From assembly GCA_031553755.1 (NCBI GenBank), contig JAVBKZ010000102.1, positions 1 to 32,644 on the forward strand: a stretch of 32,644 nucleotides of DNA. The letters run 5' to 3'. Source of the stretch: JAIRVZ01 sp031553755. Its GTDB lineage: Bacteria > Bacteroidota > Bacteroidia > Bacteroidales > Azobacteroidaceae. The number at the start of each line of letters is the position of its first letter. The stretch's first letter is position 1. Shown here piece after piece: positions 25,144 through 32,644 of the stretch. The position numbers and the translations under genes were made by a program. A model generated the notes under the pieces. That model saw only the letters and a program-made list of their open reading frames with translations. It was not told the DNA's origin and did not search any database.

Positions 25144-25201
25144 TTGATTTCTTAGTCTCATTATTTCTTGGACACATTTGAAATAATGATTTAAAAATCA
25201 A
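25144..25201 (-). ncRNA. Candidate L13-type ribosomal leader hairpin upstream of rplM
   Basis: On the minus strand, UUGAUUU (25195-25201) pairs with AAAUCAA (25144-25150). UUA pairs with UAA past a bulged G, and an AA/GAC internal loop follows. Then UCAUUAUUUC (25180-25189) pairs perfectly with GAAAUAAUGA (25158-25167). The 12-base apical loop is AAAUGUGUCCAA. The element lies between the promoter and the GTG start, 39 bases before it. Leaders that bind L13 are known in other phyla; an equivalent here is inferred from position and structure. Confidence 0.5.
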
Positions 25202-25234
25202 TTACTTACATCTAAATGAATAATATTCGGCCTG

Positions 25235-25266
25235 CAAAGGTAATTCTTTTTTCGGAAAAAGACAAG
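25235..25266 (-). promoter_or_regulatory. Promoter of the rplM-rpsI-rpsB-tsf operon
   Basis: On the minus strand, CTTG (25263-25266, one mismatch to TTTG) is followed after 20 bases by TACCTTTG (25235-25242). This is a near-ideal Bacteroidota -33/-7 pair. Transcription would begin near 25228. Confidence 0.6.
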
Positions 25267-25365
25267 TGGTTTTACTCAAAAAATAAAATTTGATAAAGTT
25301 GTATTTTTCAGAGTGTTATATAGAGTGTAATTAAGTAAGGATCTTGATAGCGGTTGTTGTTAATT

Positions 25366-26268
25366 TTACCTCAATCTTAATACATCGCCTTCTTCGGGCA
25401 CATACTCGTTGATGTCTTTCTTATTCATTTTGTAGAGATTAGATAAACGAATACCGTATTTTTGAGAAATACTGTGCATTGATTCTCCTACTTTAACAAT
25501 ATGTTCGTGATAAGGTTTATCCGCTTTTTTCTTCTTTTTTTCCAAATAAACAATGTCGCCTTCATTTAACGGGAAATCTTGAGGAACTTCATTGTATTTA
25601 ACTAAGTCCTTCAGTTTAAAACCTAAATCATAAGCGATTGATTCAAAACTATCGTTTGCGGAAGCTATAACATAAATTAGTCCGTGCGTCTTATAGATAT
25701 CTCTTTCCTGGCGAAGTTTAGTTGTTTCTTTATTCGAAACTTTAATTGTTTTTTGCTTACTATCGTAACGGTAAAGTTCATACCGTTCGATAATGTCAAT
25801 TAATTTGTTGGCATACGCCTTGTCGGTCGCGTAACCACATTCCTGCAGGCCTTTTGCCCACCCTGAATAATTTGTAATTTTCAAATCAAATAAAGATTTG
25901 TAACGGCTTTTTTCCGTTAAAAAACGAGAGTGGTCTTCAAATGACTCTTTGGCATTTTTATATTTACGGAAACAATCCCTCGGGCCGTCATCTTTACGGT
26001 AAATTCTTTCTCCATCCCAATCTTGATGACATTTTATTCCGAAATGGTTATTTGAATTTTGTACGAATTCGCTCATTCCCGCTCCGGATTCCAAAATACC
26101 CTGTGATAAGGTTATACTCGCCGGAATTTTATATCGATTCATGTGGTCAATCGCCACTTGATTGTATTTTTCGATATAATTCACATAATTTGGATTCTTT
26201 TTTTGAGCCCAAGTCGGGTTAATTGTAAACAATAAAACGAGTAAAATTAAAGGAATATGTACTTTCAT
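25366..26268 (-). CDS. Exported glucosaminidase (GH73) with two LysM domains
   Basis: This 300-residue exported peptidoglycan hydrolase has a signal peptide ending at INPTWAQ (about residue 22). The glucosaminidase domain (about 30-175) carries ITLSQGILESGAGMSEF, with the catalytic Glu at residue 60. It continues with NNHFGIKCHQDWDGERIYRK, FRKYKNAKESFEDHSRFL and GWAKGLQECGYATDKAYANK, all typical of Bacteroidota GH73 enzymes. Two LysM modules follow, IYVIASANDSFESIAYDLGF (from about 208) and HIVKVGESMHSISQKYGIRL (from about 255), which bind glycan strands. The enzyme cleaves the N-acetylglucosaminyl bond during wall remodelling or division. It is monocistronic and divergent from the DUF3857 genes. 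Confidence 0.93.
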   Translation of the reverse strand: MKVHIPLILLVLLFTINPTWAQKKNPNYVNYIEKYNQVAIDHMNRYKIPASITLSQGILESGAGMSEFVQNSNNHFGIKCHQDWDGERIYRKDDGPRDCFRKYKNAKESFEDHSRFLTEKSRYKSLFDLKITNYSGWAKGLQECGYATDKAYANKLIDIIERYELYRYDSKQKTIKVSNKETTKLRQERDIYKTHGLIYVIASANDSFESIAYDLGFKLKDLVKYNEVPQDFPLNEGDIVYLEKKKKKADKPYHEHIVKVGESMHSISQKYGIRLSNLYKMNKKDINEYVPEEGDVLRLR

Positions 26269-26347
26269 ATAAATAAGAAACCGACTATTTTTGTAAAACT
26301 AATTTTGAGTAAGTATGAGTCGAAATTAAATTAAAAAATTATTTCCC

Positions 26348-26376
26348 GCAGATTGCGCTGAATAATGCAGATTGCG
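26348..26376. repeat. Direct repeat GCAGATTGCG x2
   Basis: GCAGATTGCG occurs at 26348-26357 and 26367-26376, nine bases apart. It is a small GC-richer island in an otherwise AT-rich spacer, inside the predicted leader of the GH73 gene. It resembles degenerate copies of dispersed CGCAGATTnCGCAGATT-type repeats. Function is unknown. Confidence 0.5.
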
Positions 26377-26400
26377 AATATTTCAATATAAAAATCACTA

Positions 26401-26408
26401 CAAAGATA
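26401..26408 (-). promoter_or_regulatory. Bacteroidota -7 element for the GH73 gene
   Basis: On the minus strand, TATCTTTG matches TAnnTTTG and would give a leader of about 125 bases. I see no good -33 TTTG at 19-21 bases. Confidence 0.4.
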
Positions 26409-26468
26409 GTAGTTTATAATAAAAATAAGTTTTTTATCTCTTAATTTTTAATATTGCCGAAGAATAAT

Positions 26469-26501
26469 GTTGAGTTATTCTCACATTTTATTATATCTTT
26501 G
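26469..26501 (+). promoter_or_regulatory. Promoter of the DUF3857-DUF3857-cdd operon
   Basis: GTTG (26469-26472, one mismatch to TTTG) is followed after 21 bases by TATCTTTG (26494-26501). Spacing and -7 box are near-ideal for the Bacteroidota primary sigma factor. The first start codon is at 26553. Confidence 0.55.
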
Positions 26502-26552
26502 CCGAATATACATAAAAACAAATATACATAAATTTTAAAACCATTATTCGTC

Positions 26553-28532
26553 ATGAAAAAACTCTTTCTTTTCATTAGCTTATCTGTTTTTTTTCAAACG
26601 ATTTATTCTCAAACTAAATTTAAATTCGGCGATGTACGAGCGAAGGATTTAGAAATGACAAAATATGAAAATGACTCCTCCGCGTCGGCCGTTGTTCTCC
26701 ATGAGGTTTGCGATGTTTTTTACAATTATAATAACACGTACAATGATTTTGAAATAGTTACTGAATATGTAGTGAGAATTAAAATATTAACTTCTGAAGG
26801 AACCGGTTATTCTAATATCACGATACCTTTCTATGAAGGAGATAACAATGCTTCAAGGGAAAGAATTACAGATTTAACCGGTTTTACCCATAATTTTGAA
26901 AATGGAAAAGTGGTAAAGACGAAATTATCCAAGGATTATATTTTTACAGAAGATGTTACCGAACGGAATAAACGAATAAAGCTTGCGATGCCGAAAGTCC
27001 AAGCCGGATCTGTAATTGAATATAAATACAAAAAATATTCTCCTTTTTATTTTTCTCCCGAAAACTATACTTTCCAACGTAATATTCCTGTGCAATTCAG
27101 TCATTTTGAAATAAAAATTCCGGAATATTTTATATTCAACAGGGAAGTGAAAGGATATGAACGTATTGAATCCAAAATTGAAAAAGACAATCAAATACTG
27201 ATGCTATCAGGCGGTACCCTTAATTGTTCGGCTGAAAAAATAATAGCGGAAGTAAAGAATCTTCCCGCGCTGAAAGACGAAGAATTTGTATGGAATTACA
27301 ATGATTTTATGACTGGTATTTCTTTTGAATTAAAGAAAATAGAAATTTCCGGCGTTTATTATAAAGATTACACACAAACGTGGAATAATGTTAGTAAACA
27401 ATTGAACGAAAGTGAAAATTTTGGAAAACAATTGAATCATAAAGGTTTGTTTAAAGACAAATTACCTGAAATTATGAGCAGTCAGGAAGACAACGATTTG
27501 AAAAAAATCAGGAAGATTCTCAACATGGTAAGGAATGAGGTAAAATGGAACGAAAAAGCTGTTTTATATGCGGGAAATCCACGAAAAGCGCTCAAAGAAA
27601 AAATAGGGACAAGCGGAGAAATCAACGCTTTGTTGATTTGCGTGCTTCGTGAAGCCGGTTTTACAGCATATCCGGTTGCCATGAGTTTGCGTTCGAGAGG
27701 AAGAATTCCGATGACTTATCCAACATTATCCAACTTGAATTACTTTATCGCGGGTGTTTCTATTGATGGAAAAAATTATTACTTAGACGGAACGCTTCCA
27801 TATACGGATATAAATGTCATTCCTATAGATTGTTTGGTTGAAACAGGATTGTCTATAGGTCAAGCCGGATTTGAATGGGTGAATCTTACTAATATAGGAA
27901 AAAATACCAATATTATAAACATCAGCGCCAATTTCAATGAAGATGGAAAATTGACTGGAAATTGCGTTAAAGTATTAAGTGGAGAGTCGGCGTTTCAGTT
28001 CAAGAGTAGTCTTAAAAAATATAAAGACCAGGAAGATTATTTAGAAAAATTATCTCAAGACAATGACATTCAAATTTTTGATTATGAAGTAAAAGATAAG
28101 AGCGATCCTATTTTTACCTGTATTGAATCTTACAAGTTTACGGTAAGTAATATTTCTTTAGGAGATGATGTGTTAAGTTTCAATCCATTGTTGTTCACGA
28201 AAACAAAAACCAATCAATTCAAACCTGAAACAAGGAAACTTCCTATTGAATTTTTATTTCCTTATGATACAAGAATCAATATAAATATCACTGTCCCTAA
28301 AAATTATGCCATAGAAGAAATTCCAGAATCTGTGAAATTCGTATATGAAGAAGGAATTTCAGATTTCAGTTATATCACAAGAGCGGAAGAAGGCGTTATA
28401 CAAATTAGTTTCAGGTTAAAAATGAACGGTTGTATTGTTCCTGCTCTTCATTATGAAGGATTACGTGAATTTTGGAGTAAACTATTTGCTAAAAACAATG
28501 AATTTGTAACGCTGAAAAAAATCCAACAATAA
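26553..28532 (+). CDS. Exported DUF3857/transglutaminase-like protein lacking catalytic residues
   Basis: This 659-residue exported protein has a signal peptide ending near TIYSQ (residue 20). Residues about 45-290 match DUF3857 (NDFEIVTEYVVRIKILTSEG, PKVQAGSVIEYKYKKYSPFY). The transglutaminase-like core begins about 320. Its normal Gly-Asp-Cys is replaced by GTSGEIN, with Ser354 in the Cys position. The catalytic His position, usually NH, is NY (Tyr397), while the Asp of YLDGT (Asp412) remains. The C-terminal part is beta-rich and like DUF3858. This is therefore a probable pseudoenzyme, possibly a binding or scaffold partner of its active-looking neighbour 36 bases downstream. Family function in Bacteroidota envelopes is not established. 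Confidence 0.82.
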   Translation: MKKLFLFISLSVFFQTIYSQTKFKFGDVRAKDLEMTKYENDSSASAVVLHEVCDVFYNYNNTYNDFEIVTEYVVRIKILTSEGTGYSNITIPFYEGDNNASRERITDLTGFTHNFENGKVVKTKLSKDYIFTEDVTERNKRIKLAMPKVQAGSVIEYKYKKYSPFYFSPENYTFQRNIPVQFSHFEIKIPEYFIFNREVKGYERIESKIEKDNQILMLSGGTLNCSAEKIIAEVKNLPALKDEEFVWNYNDFMTGISFELKKIEISGVYYKDYTQTWNNVSKQLNESENFGKQLNHKGLFKDKLPEIMSSQEDNDLKKIRKILNMVRNEVKWNEKAVLYAGNPRKALKEKIGTSGEINALLICVLREAGFTAYPVAMSLRSRGRIPMTYPTLSNLNYFIAGVSIDGKNYYLDGTLPYTDINVIPIDCLVETGLSIGQAGFEWVNLTNIGKNTNIINISANFNEDGKLTGNCVKVLSGESAFQFKSSLKKYKDQEDYLEKLSQDNDIQIFDYEVKDKSDPIFTCIESYKFTVSNISLGDDVLSFNPLLFTKTKTNQFKPETRKLPIEFLFPYDTRININITVPKNYAIEEIPESVKFVYEEGISDFSYITRAEEGVIQISFRLKMNGCIVPALHYEGLREFWSKLFAKNNEFVTLKKIQQ

Positions 28533-28568
28533 TAACCGGATTATAAAATATTAACTATCCACATTTCA

Positions 28569-30458
28569 ATGAAATATCTATATTTATGTTTATTTATCTT
28601 TTTGCTTTCTAATACCGCGAAATCAGACGGTTATCCTGCTGCATCTATTCCTGAAAACCTGAAAAAAAACGCGTATGCGGTAGTTCGGCTATCTTCTGAA
28701 TCTTTCACTCAAATGGATGTAAATTCGGGAACTCACAAGGTTACTTTTGTTATTACCATTTTGAATGAAAAAGGGAAAGATTATGCTGATTTTTATACAT
28801 TTGAGGATTCTTTTGTTGAACTCAAAAATTTTTCGGGAGAAATAATCAACGCGTCAGGAAAAACCATTAAAAAGCTGTCTAAAAAAGATTTAACAACAAC
28901 TGCCATTTCTAATAACCTGGCAAGCGATGACAAAAGAAGTTTTTATGAATACCATTCTCCCGCTTATCCTTTCACAGTTAAATATGAATATGAAACCAAA
29001 TATAAAAACGGGATATTGATTTATCCTACGTTTAGCCCTGTAAACGGATTTTATTTTTCGGTTGAAAAATCAAATTATACGATACAACTTCCACAAGATA
29101 TAGGGTTGAGATATAAGATGTTGGCCTTGCTTGCCGAACCTGAGAAATCAAGTTTCAAAAATGATAGTATATTTAAGTGGTCTGTTAATAATTTTGAGGC
29201 ATTGCAGTATGAACGTTATACTCCGGCAAACGAATTGTTTCCGACCGTATTGCTTTCTCCTTCAAAATTTTGCGTCCAAAACGAATGTGGAGACATGTCT
29301 ACTTGGGAAAATTTCGGCAAATGGCAAAAAAACTTACTGCAAGGAAGAGACCAACTTCCTCCCGCTACTATTGAAAAGGTCAAAGAACTAACCTCGGGCG
29401 TTTCGGATAAAAGGGAAAAAGTAAAACGTATTTATGAGTTTATGCAAAGCTCGACTCATTATGTGAGTATCCAGTTAGGTATTGGAGGATGGCGTCCGAT
29501 GCCGGCTTCGGAAGTCGCGAAAACCGGATTTGGAGATTGTAAAGCCCTTTCGAATTACACAAAAGCTTTATTATCCGCAATCGATATTCCTTCTTATTAT
29601 GTAGTTATCAGTACTAAAAATAAACGTTTCTTTCCTGATTATCCAAGTTTTTCACAGGCCAACCATGTTGTTTTAATGGTTCCGATGGAAAACGACAGCA
29701 TTTGGTTAGAGTGTACAAGCCAAACACTTCCTTTTGATTATATCCACAGCAATATAGAGGGGCACGACGCGATGGCTGTCGGAAATGAAAAAGCGTTTTT
29801 TTGCACTTTACCGTCTTATTCTCTTGAAGACGCGCTTGAATCCAACCGAGTCAATCTTAAAATCGATGAGAATGGAAACGCCGCGATGCAAGTGCATTCA
29901 ACTTACAGGACTTCTGATTACGAAAATAAACTCTATAGGTTATCTAATGCGAACAATGAAGAAATTAATAAGTTATTAGCAAGTTCATTAAATGTACATA
30001 AGCCTTTAGTGAAAAATTTCAAAAAAGAAGAAACAAGGGGCAAACATCCAAGTATGGATTTATTTTATGATGTTACATGCGAAGATTTTGCTCCGAAAAC
30101 AGGTTCACGTATATTTATTCCGGTTAATCCTGCAAAAACAGAACTGAAAGGCGTTTTTAATTCATCAAACAGGAAATTTGATATCGAATTTAATTCTAAT
30201 TTATTTCAATCAGATACAATCAAAATAGAGATTCCTTCGGGTTATGAATTGGAAAGTAAGCCTAAAATTGCCGATATCACATCAGAATATGGTTCTTTTC
30301 AATCTTATTTTACGCAAGAGGGAAATAATTTAACTTATATCCAAACTTTAAAAATAAAATCCGGACGATATAAATTTTCTCAATACGAAGATTTGAAGAA
30401 TTTTTATAACCGGATAGAATCTTTTCAAACAGGAAAAGTGGGATTAAAAAAGCAATGA
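28569..30458 (+). CDS. Exported DUF3857/transglutaminase-like cysteine protein
   Basis: This 629-residue paralogue of the preceding gene has a signal peptide ending near NTAKSDG (about residue 20). It has a DUF3857 domain from about 40 to 255 (HKVTFVITILNEKGKDYADF, YPFTVKYEYETKYKNG). The transglutaminase core follows IYEFMQSSTHYVSIQLGIGG. Cys324 in GFGDCKAL, His366 in QANHVVL and an acidic Glu381 in WLECTSQ form a complete candidate triad, with Glu rather than the usual Asp. The fold could be a protease, peptidase or transglutaminase; the substrate is unknown. It lies between the catalytically degenerate paralogue and cdd with short gaps (36 and 24 bases), suggesting one transcript. Confidence 0.85.
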   Translation: MKYLYLCLFIFLLSNTAKSDGYPAASIPENLKKNAYAVVRLSSESFTQMDVNSGTHKVTFVITILNEKGKDYADFYTFEDSFVELKNFSGEIINASGKTIKKLSKKDLTTTAISNNLASDDKRSFYEYHSPAYPFTVKYEYETKYKNGILIYPTFSPVNGFYFSVEKSNYTIQLPQDIGLRYKMLALLAEPEKSSFKNDSIFKWSVNNFEALQYERYTPANELFPTVLLSPSKFCVQNECGDMSTWENFGKWQKNLLQGRDQLPPATIEKVKELTSGVSDKREKVKRIYEFMQSSTHYVSIQLGIGGWRPMPASEVAKTGFGDCKALSNYTKALLSAIDIPSYYVVISTKNKRFFPDYPSFSQANHVVLMVPMENDSIWLECTSQTLPFDYIHSNIEGHDAMAVGNEKAFFCTLPSYSLEDALESNRVNLKIDENGNAAMQVHSTYRTSDYENKLYRLSNANNEEINKLLASSLNVHKPLVKNFKKEETRGKHPSMDLFYDVTCEDFAPKTGSRIFIPVNPAKTELKGVFNSSNRKFDIEFNSNLFQSDTIKIEIPSGYELESKPKIADITSEYGSFQSYFTQEGNNLTYIQTLKIKSGRYKFSQYEDLKNFYNRIESFQTGKVGLKKQ

Positions 30459-30482
30459 TTTGTAATAATTAATTTTGATTAG

Positions 30483-30947
30483 ATGAAAGAATTAAAAATC
30501 ACGGCAAAAATAGATGTTTATAACTATGAAGAATTGAATTCGGATGAAAAAAAAATAATTGAAGAGGCAAAATGCGCTTCTCAAAACGCTTACGCGCCTT
30601 ATTCCGGATTCAAAGTAGGTGCTGCCGTTTTGCTTGATAATGGAGAAATCGTAACCGGAAATAATCAGGAAAACGTAGCTTATCCATCAGGGTTATGCGC
30701 AGAAAGAGTGGCTATGTTTCATGCTTGTTCGGTTTTTCCTCAAGCTAAAATAAAATCAATTGCCATCGCCGCTTTTTTTAATGGAGATTTTGTAGAAAAA
30801 ATTTCCCCTTGCGGAGCTTGCCGTCAAGTATTAGTAGAAGCTGAAAAACGTTCAGAAAATCCTATCAAAATATTGATGTTTGGGAAAAATGAAATTTTAT
30901 CGGTCGAGAGCATCAAGGAGTTAATGCCTTTGGCGTTTAAATTCTAA
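30483..30947 (+). CDS. cdd: Cytidine deaminase
   Basis: This 154-residue homotetrameric-type cytidine deaminase converts cytidine or deoxycytidine to uridine or deoxyuridine in pyrimidine salvage. The zinc ligands are Cys72 in LCAERVAMFHA and Cys110 and Cys113 in PCGACRQVL. Glu74 is the proton shuttle. The substrate-binding segment is YAPYSGFKVGAAVLLDNGEI, with NQENVAYPSG before the first zinc motif. Length is normal for the small class. The ATG at 30483 lies 24 bases after the DUF3857 gene, so it is probably the last cistron of that operon, without an obvious functional link. It ends 23 bases before the convergent glycosidase gene. Confidence 0.96.
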   Translation: MKELKITAKIDVYNYEELNSDEKKIIEEAKCASQNAYAPYSGFKVGAAVLLDNGEIVTGNNQENVAYPSGLCAERVAMFHACSVFPQAKIKSIAIAAFFNGDFVEKISPCGACRQVLVEAEKRSENPIKILMFGKNEILSVESIKELMPLAFKF

Positions 30948-30970
30948 TATTTATCGCGTATTTCCTTATA

Positions 30971-32437
30971 TCAATAATTTATAAATTTCTTTACAATCGA
31001 ATCATTTACTTTTACGATATACATTCCTTTGGCATAAGGCGAAAACGGGACTGATAAATCGGCATTTCCGCTTGCTTGGGTAATTTTCTTTCCGGATATA
31101 TCAAAGATATCTACAAAAATAGGCACGCTTTGTTTATTTTTAATAAACAAAATATTTGTGTCGTGTTGAAAATGAATTAATAAAGATAAATCTGTTTTGT
31201 TTGTCGTTTTTATTTCAGTCGAACGTTCAATTATTTCATATTCAACACTTGCCATGATAAAAGGTCCGACTCCTTTCAAGTCGTTCGAAACAATTTTTCC
31301 GGCATCGCTTCCGGTCAGGTAATAACTGATACTTCCATCCCGTGATGAATTACTTGATGGGCCTAATCCGGCCGAACTGCAAATATTATTCAACGAAACC
31401 GTACCATCTTTTTCTGTTGAAATCAAGTTTGTAATAATTCCATTGTACGCTTTTTCGCCAACAGGTAAATATATTTCTTTTGAAAGGAATCCCAATCTGA
31501 CGGATTTAAGTAAAGCGTAAGTAAACATACAGGACGATGACGCTTCAAAATAATTACATTTGCCGTTTACACAGGTTTTACTATCATATTGCGTCAGTTG
31601 ATACCATAATCCCGAATCCTTATCCTGCCATCGTTTTATTCCGGAAGCGACTTCATTCAAGATGGTTAACATTTCATTCCGGCGAGGATGATTTTCGGGA
31701 ATTACATCCAAAACATCTACCAATGCCGCGAAAAACCAACCGATTCCTCTTGACCAGAATTCGAGTGAACATCCTTTGAACGGTTCATTTTTATTGGCCC
31801 AAAAAGCATCTTTATTACTTGGATCTTCGGCCCACGCGTGATAGCCCAATTGTTTTTCGGTGTTGAATGTTTTTGAATGAATCAGTACAAATTGATTGAT
31901 AACATCATCTAAATTTTGTCCTCCATCAAATTTGGTATCGTACAAAGCATAAAACCGGGAACCCATAAACAATCCATCCAACCACATTTGATTAGGATAC
32001 GATTTTTTGTGCCAAAATCCTCCCTGAGAGTTACGGGGTTGTTGCGACAATTGTTTCCTGAGAGTATCCAACGCTATTTTGTAGCGATTATCATTTTCTT
32101 TGTTATAAACTTTAAGAAGAAACATTCCCGGATTTACATAGTCAAGATTGAAATCGGTGAATTTATATTTGCTTCCTATTTTACCGGCTGTATTGACGGT
32201 CGCTTTGGCATGATTTAACGCGTAGGTATAATATTGTTCGTCTTTGTATGTGTCATAAACTTTAAGGATAGATTCTATGAATAATCCATTGGGATAATCC
32301 CATTCAGAGATAGTTCCACTGCGTTTCATTTGTGAATCTGCCATCTTTTTTGAATATAATTCGGATGATTGTAAACAAAACGAAAAATTTCCTGCTAAAA
32401 GAAAGCAAATGGCGAAAAATGTAATTCTTCTTGACAT
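30971..32437 (-). CDS. Secreted GH105/GH88-like unsaturated uronyl hydrolase with T9SS-type tail
   Basis: This 488-residue exported protein has a signal peptide over residues 1-21 (FFAICFLLAGNFSF). The (alpha/alpha)6-barrel of GH105 shows GGFWHKKSYPNQMWLDGLFM with the probable catalytic Asp154. GSRFYALYD follows, then GCSLEFWSRGIGWFFAALVD and DKDSGLWYQL, as in YteR-type rhamnogalacturonyl hydrolases. The last ~75 residues (IFDISGKKITQ, FSPYAKGMYIVKVNDSIV) fit a type IX secretion sorting domain. Family knowledge: these enzymes remove the unsaturated uronic acid left by polysaccharide lyases, mainly on pectin. Exact substrate is uncertain. No SusC/SusD or lyase gene lies in the window, so it may be an isolated gene or the edge of a locus. 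Confidence 0.85.
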   Translation of the reverse strand: MSRRITFFAICFLLAGNFSFCLQSSELYSKKMADSQMKRSGTISEWDYPNGLFIESILKVYDTYKDEQYYTYALNHAKATVNTAGKIGSKYKFTDFNLDYVNPGMFLLKVYNKENDNRYKIALDTLRKQLSQQPRNSQGGFWHKKSYPNQMWLDGLFMGSRFYALYDTKFDGGQNLDDVINQFVLIHSKTFNTEKQLGYHAWAEDPSNKDAFWANKNEPFKGCSLEFWSRGIGWFFAALVDVLDVIPENHPRRNEMLTILNEVASGIKRWQDKDSGLWYQLTQYDSKTCVNGKCNYFEASSSCMFTYALLKSVRLGFLSKEIYLPVGEKAYNGIITNLISTEKDGTVSLNNICSSAGLGPSSNSSRDGSISYYLTGSDAGKIVSNDLKGVGPFIMASVEYEIIERSTEIKTTNKTDLSLLIHFQHDTNILFIKNKQSVPIFVDIFDISGKKITQASGNADLSVPFSPYAKGMYIVKVNDSIVKKFINY

Positions 32438-32534
32438 TGTTGTTGATTGTGTGATTTACAAATTACGAATTGATGTTTTTCGAAATTTTTAAACTGTTTC
32501 TATATTCAATAGTTCGTTCAAAATTAGTAATTAT

Positions 32535-32644
32535 TTACGCGGCTTTAGCGCCAAATAATAAGAGTTCTTTGAAAATTTGTTGATTTTTGGGCTTGTTCGG
32601 GGAAATGCCGAACTTATCAAAAAATCGGATTAACAGCAATGCAT
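32535..32644 (-). CDS. Unidentified reading-frame end at the right edge
   Basis: From the right edge the minus strand is open for about 35 codons to a TAA at 32535-32537. It would encode LLLIRFFDKFGISPNK and end KELLLFGAKAA. Codon use and the basic, helical character look plausible for the C-terminus of a real protein, possibly a transposase, but the fragment is too short to assign. Chance openness cannot be excluded. Confidence 0.3.
   Translation of the reverse strand, partial: ALLLIRFFDKFGISPNKPKNQQIFKELLLFGAKAA

Noticed and set aside
28533..28568. A promoter between the two DUF3857 genes
   Set aside because: No TAnnTTTG element is visible, and the 36-base gap fits co-transcription.

Overview
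The window looks like a chromosomal segment of an AT-rich member of Bacteroidota, most likely order Bacteroidales. This rests on several things seen together: a 2-oxoacid:ferredoxin oxidoreductase alpha subunit with the gamma domain fused at its N-terminus, the gene order rplM-rpsI-rpsB-tsf, SusC-style carboxypeptidase-D-like domains followed by an EVVVVGFG motif, C-terminal tails that look like type IX secretion sorting domains, and repeated TAnnTTTG -7 promoter elements upstream of genes. No rRNA, tRNA, CRISPR array or intact insertion sequence was found. Both edges cut through genes.

Layout. 1-564: 5' part of an Rpn-type PD-(D/E)XK nuclease (minus). 655-2055: MdtD-like drug/metabolite exporter (minus), divergent from a Kup potassium transporter (2217-4130). 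4223-6004: secreted GLUG-repeat protein, ending one base from the convergent yifB/comM ATPase gene (6006-7544). 7737-8864: thioredoxin-fold lipoprotein (minus), divergent from a large secreted trypsin-like protease (9157-11394). 11790-13487: lipoprotein with an OmpA-like segment and TPR-like repeats. 13651-15066: RecD/Dda-like helicase. 15179-18092: korA-korB.

18093-18397 is a convergent spacer holding a terminator and a 170-bp element with perfect 24-bp inverted ends and internal REP-like palindromes. 18398-20205 (minus) is an ECF sigma factor and a translationally coupled membrane anti-sigma-like protein carrying a carboxypeptidase-D-like domain, a TonB-box-like motif and a TonB C-terminal domain. 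Divergent from it is a YfbK-type von Willebrand factor A protein (20345-22213) with the same carboxypeptidase-D plus TonB-box-like block. The shared block is 58/63 identical at DNA level. A perfect bidirectional terminator separates this locus from the convergent tsf-rpsB-rpsI-rplM operon (22293-25104, minus).

25366-26268 is a GH73/LysM peptidoglycan hydrolase (minus), divergent from an apparent operon of two DUF3857/transglutaminase-like paralogues (one with its catalytic residues replaced) and cdd. 30971-32437 is a secreted GH105-like glycosidase (minus). The right edge has a short unidentified reading-frame end.

The most interesting parts are the sigma/TonB-anti-sigma/VWA locus with its shared TonB-box block, two structured leader-RNA candidates upstream of rplM and rpsB, and the composite inverted-repeat element at 18163-18332.
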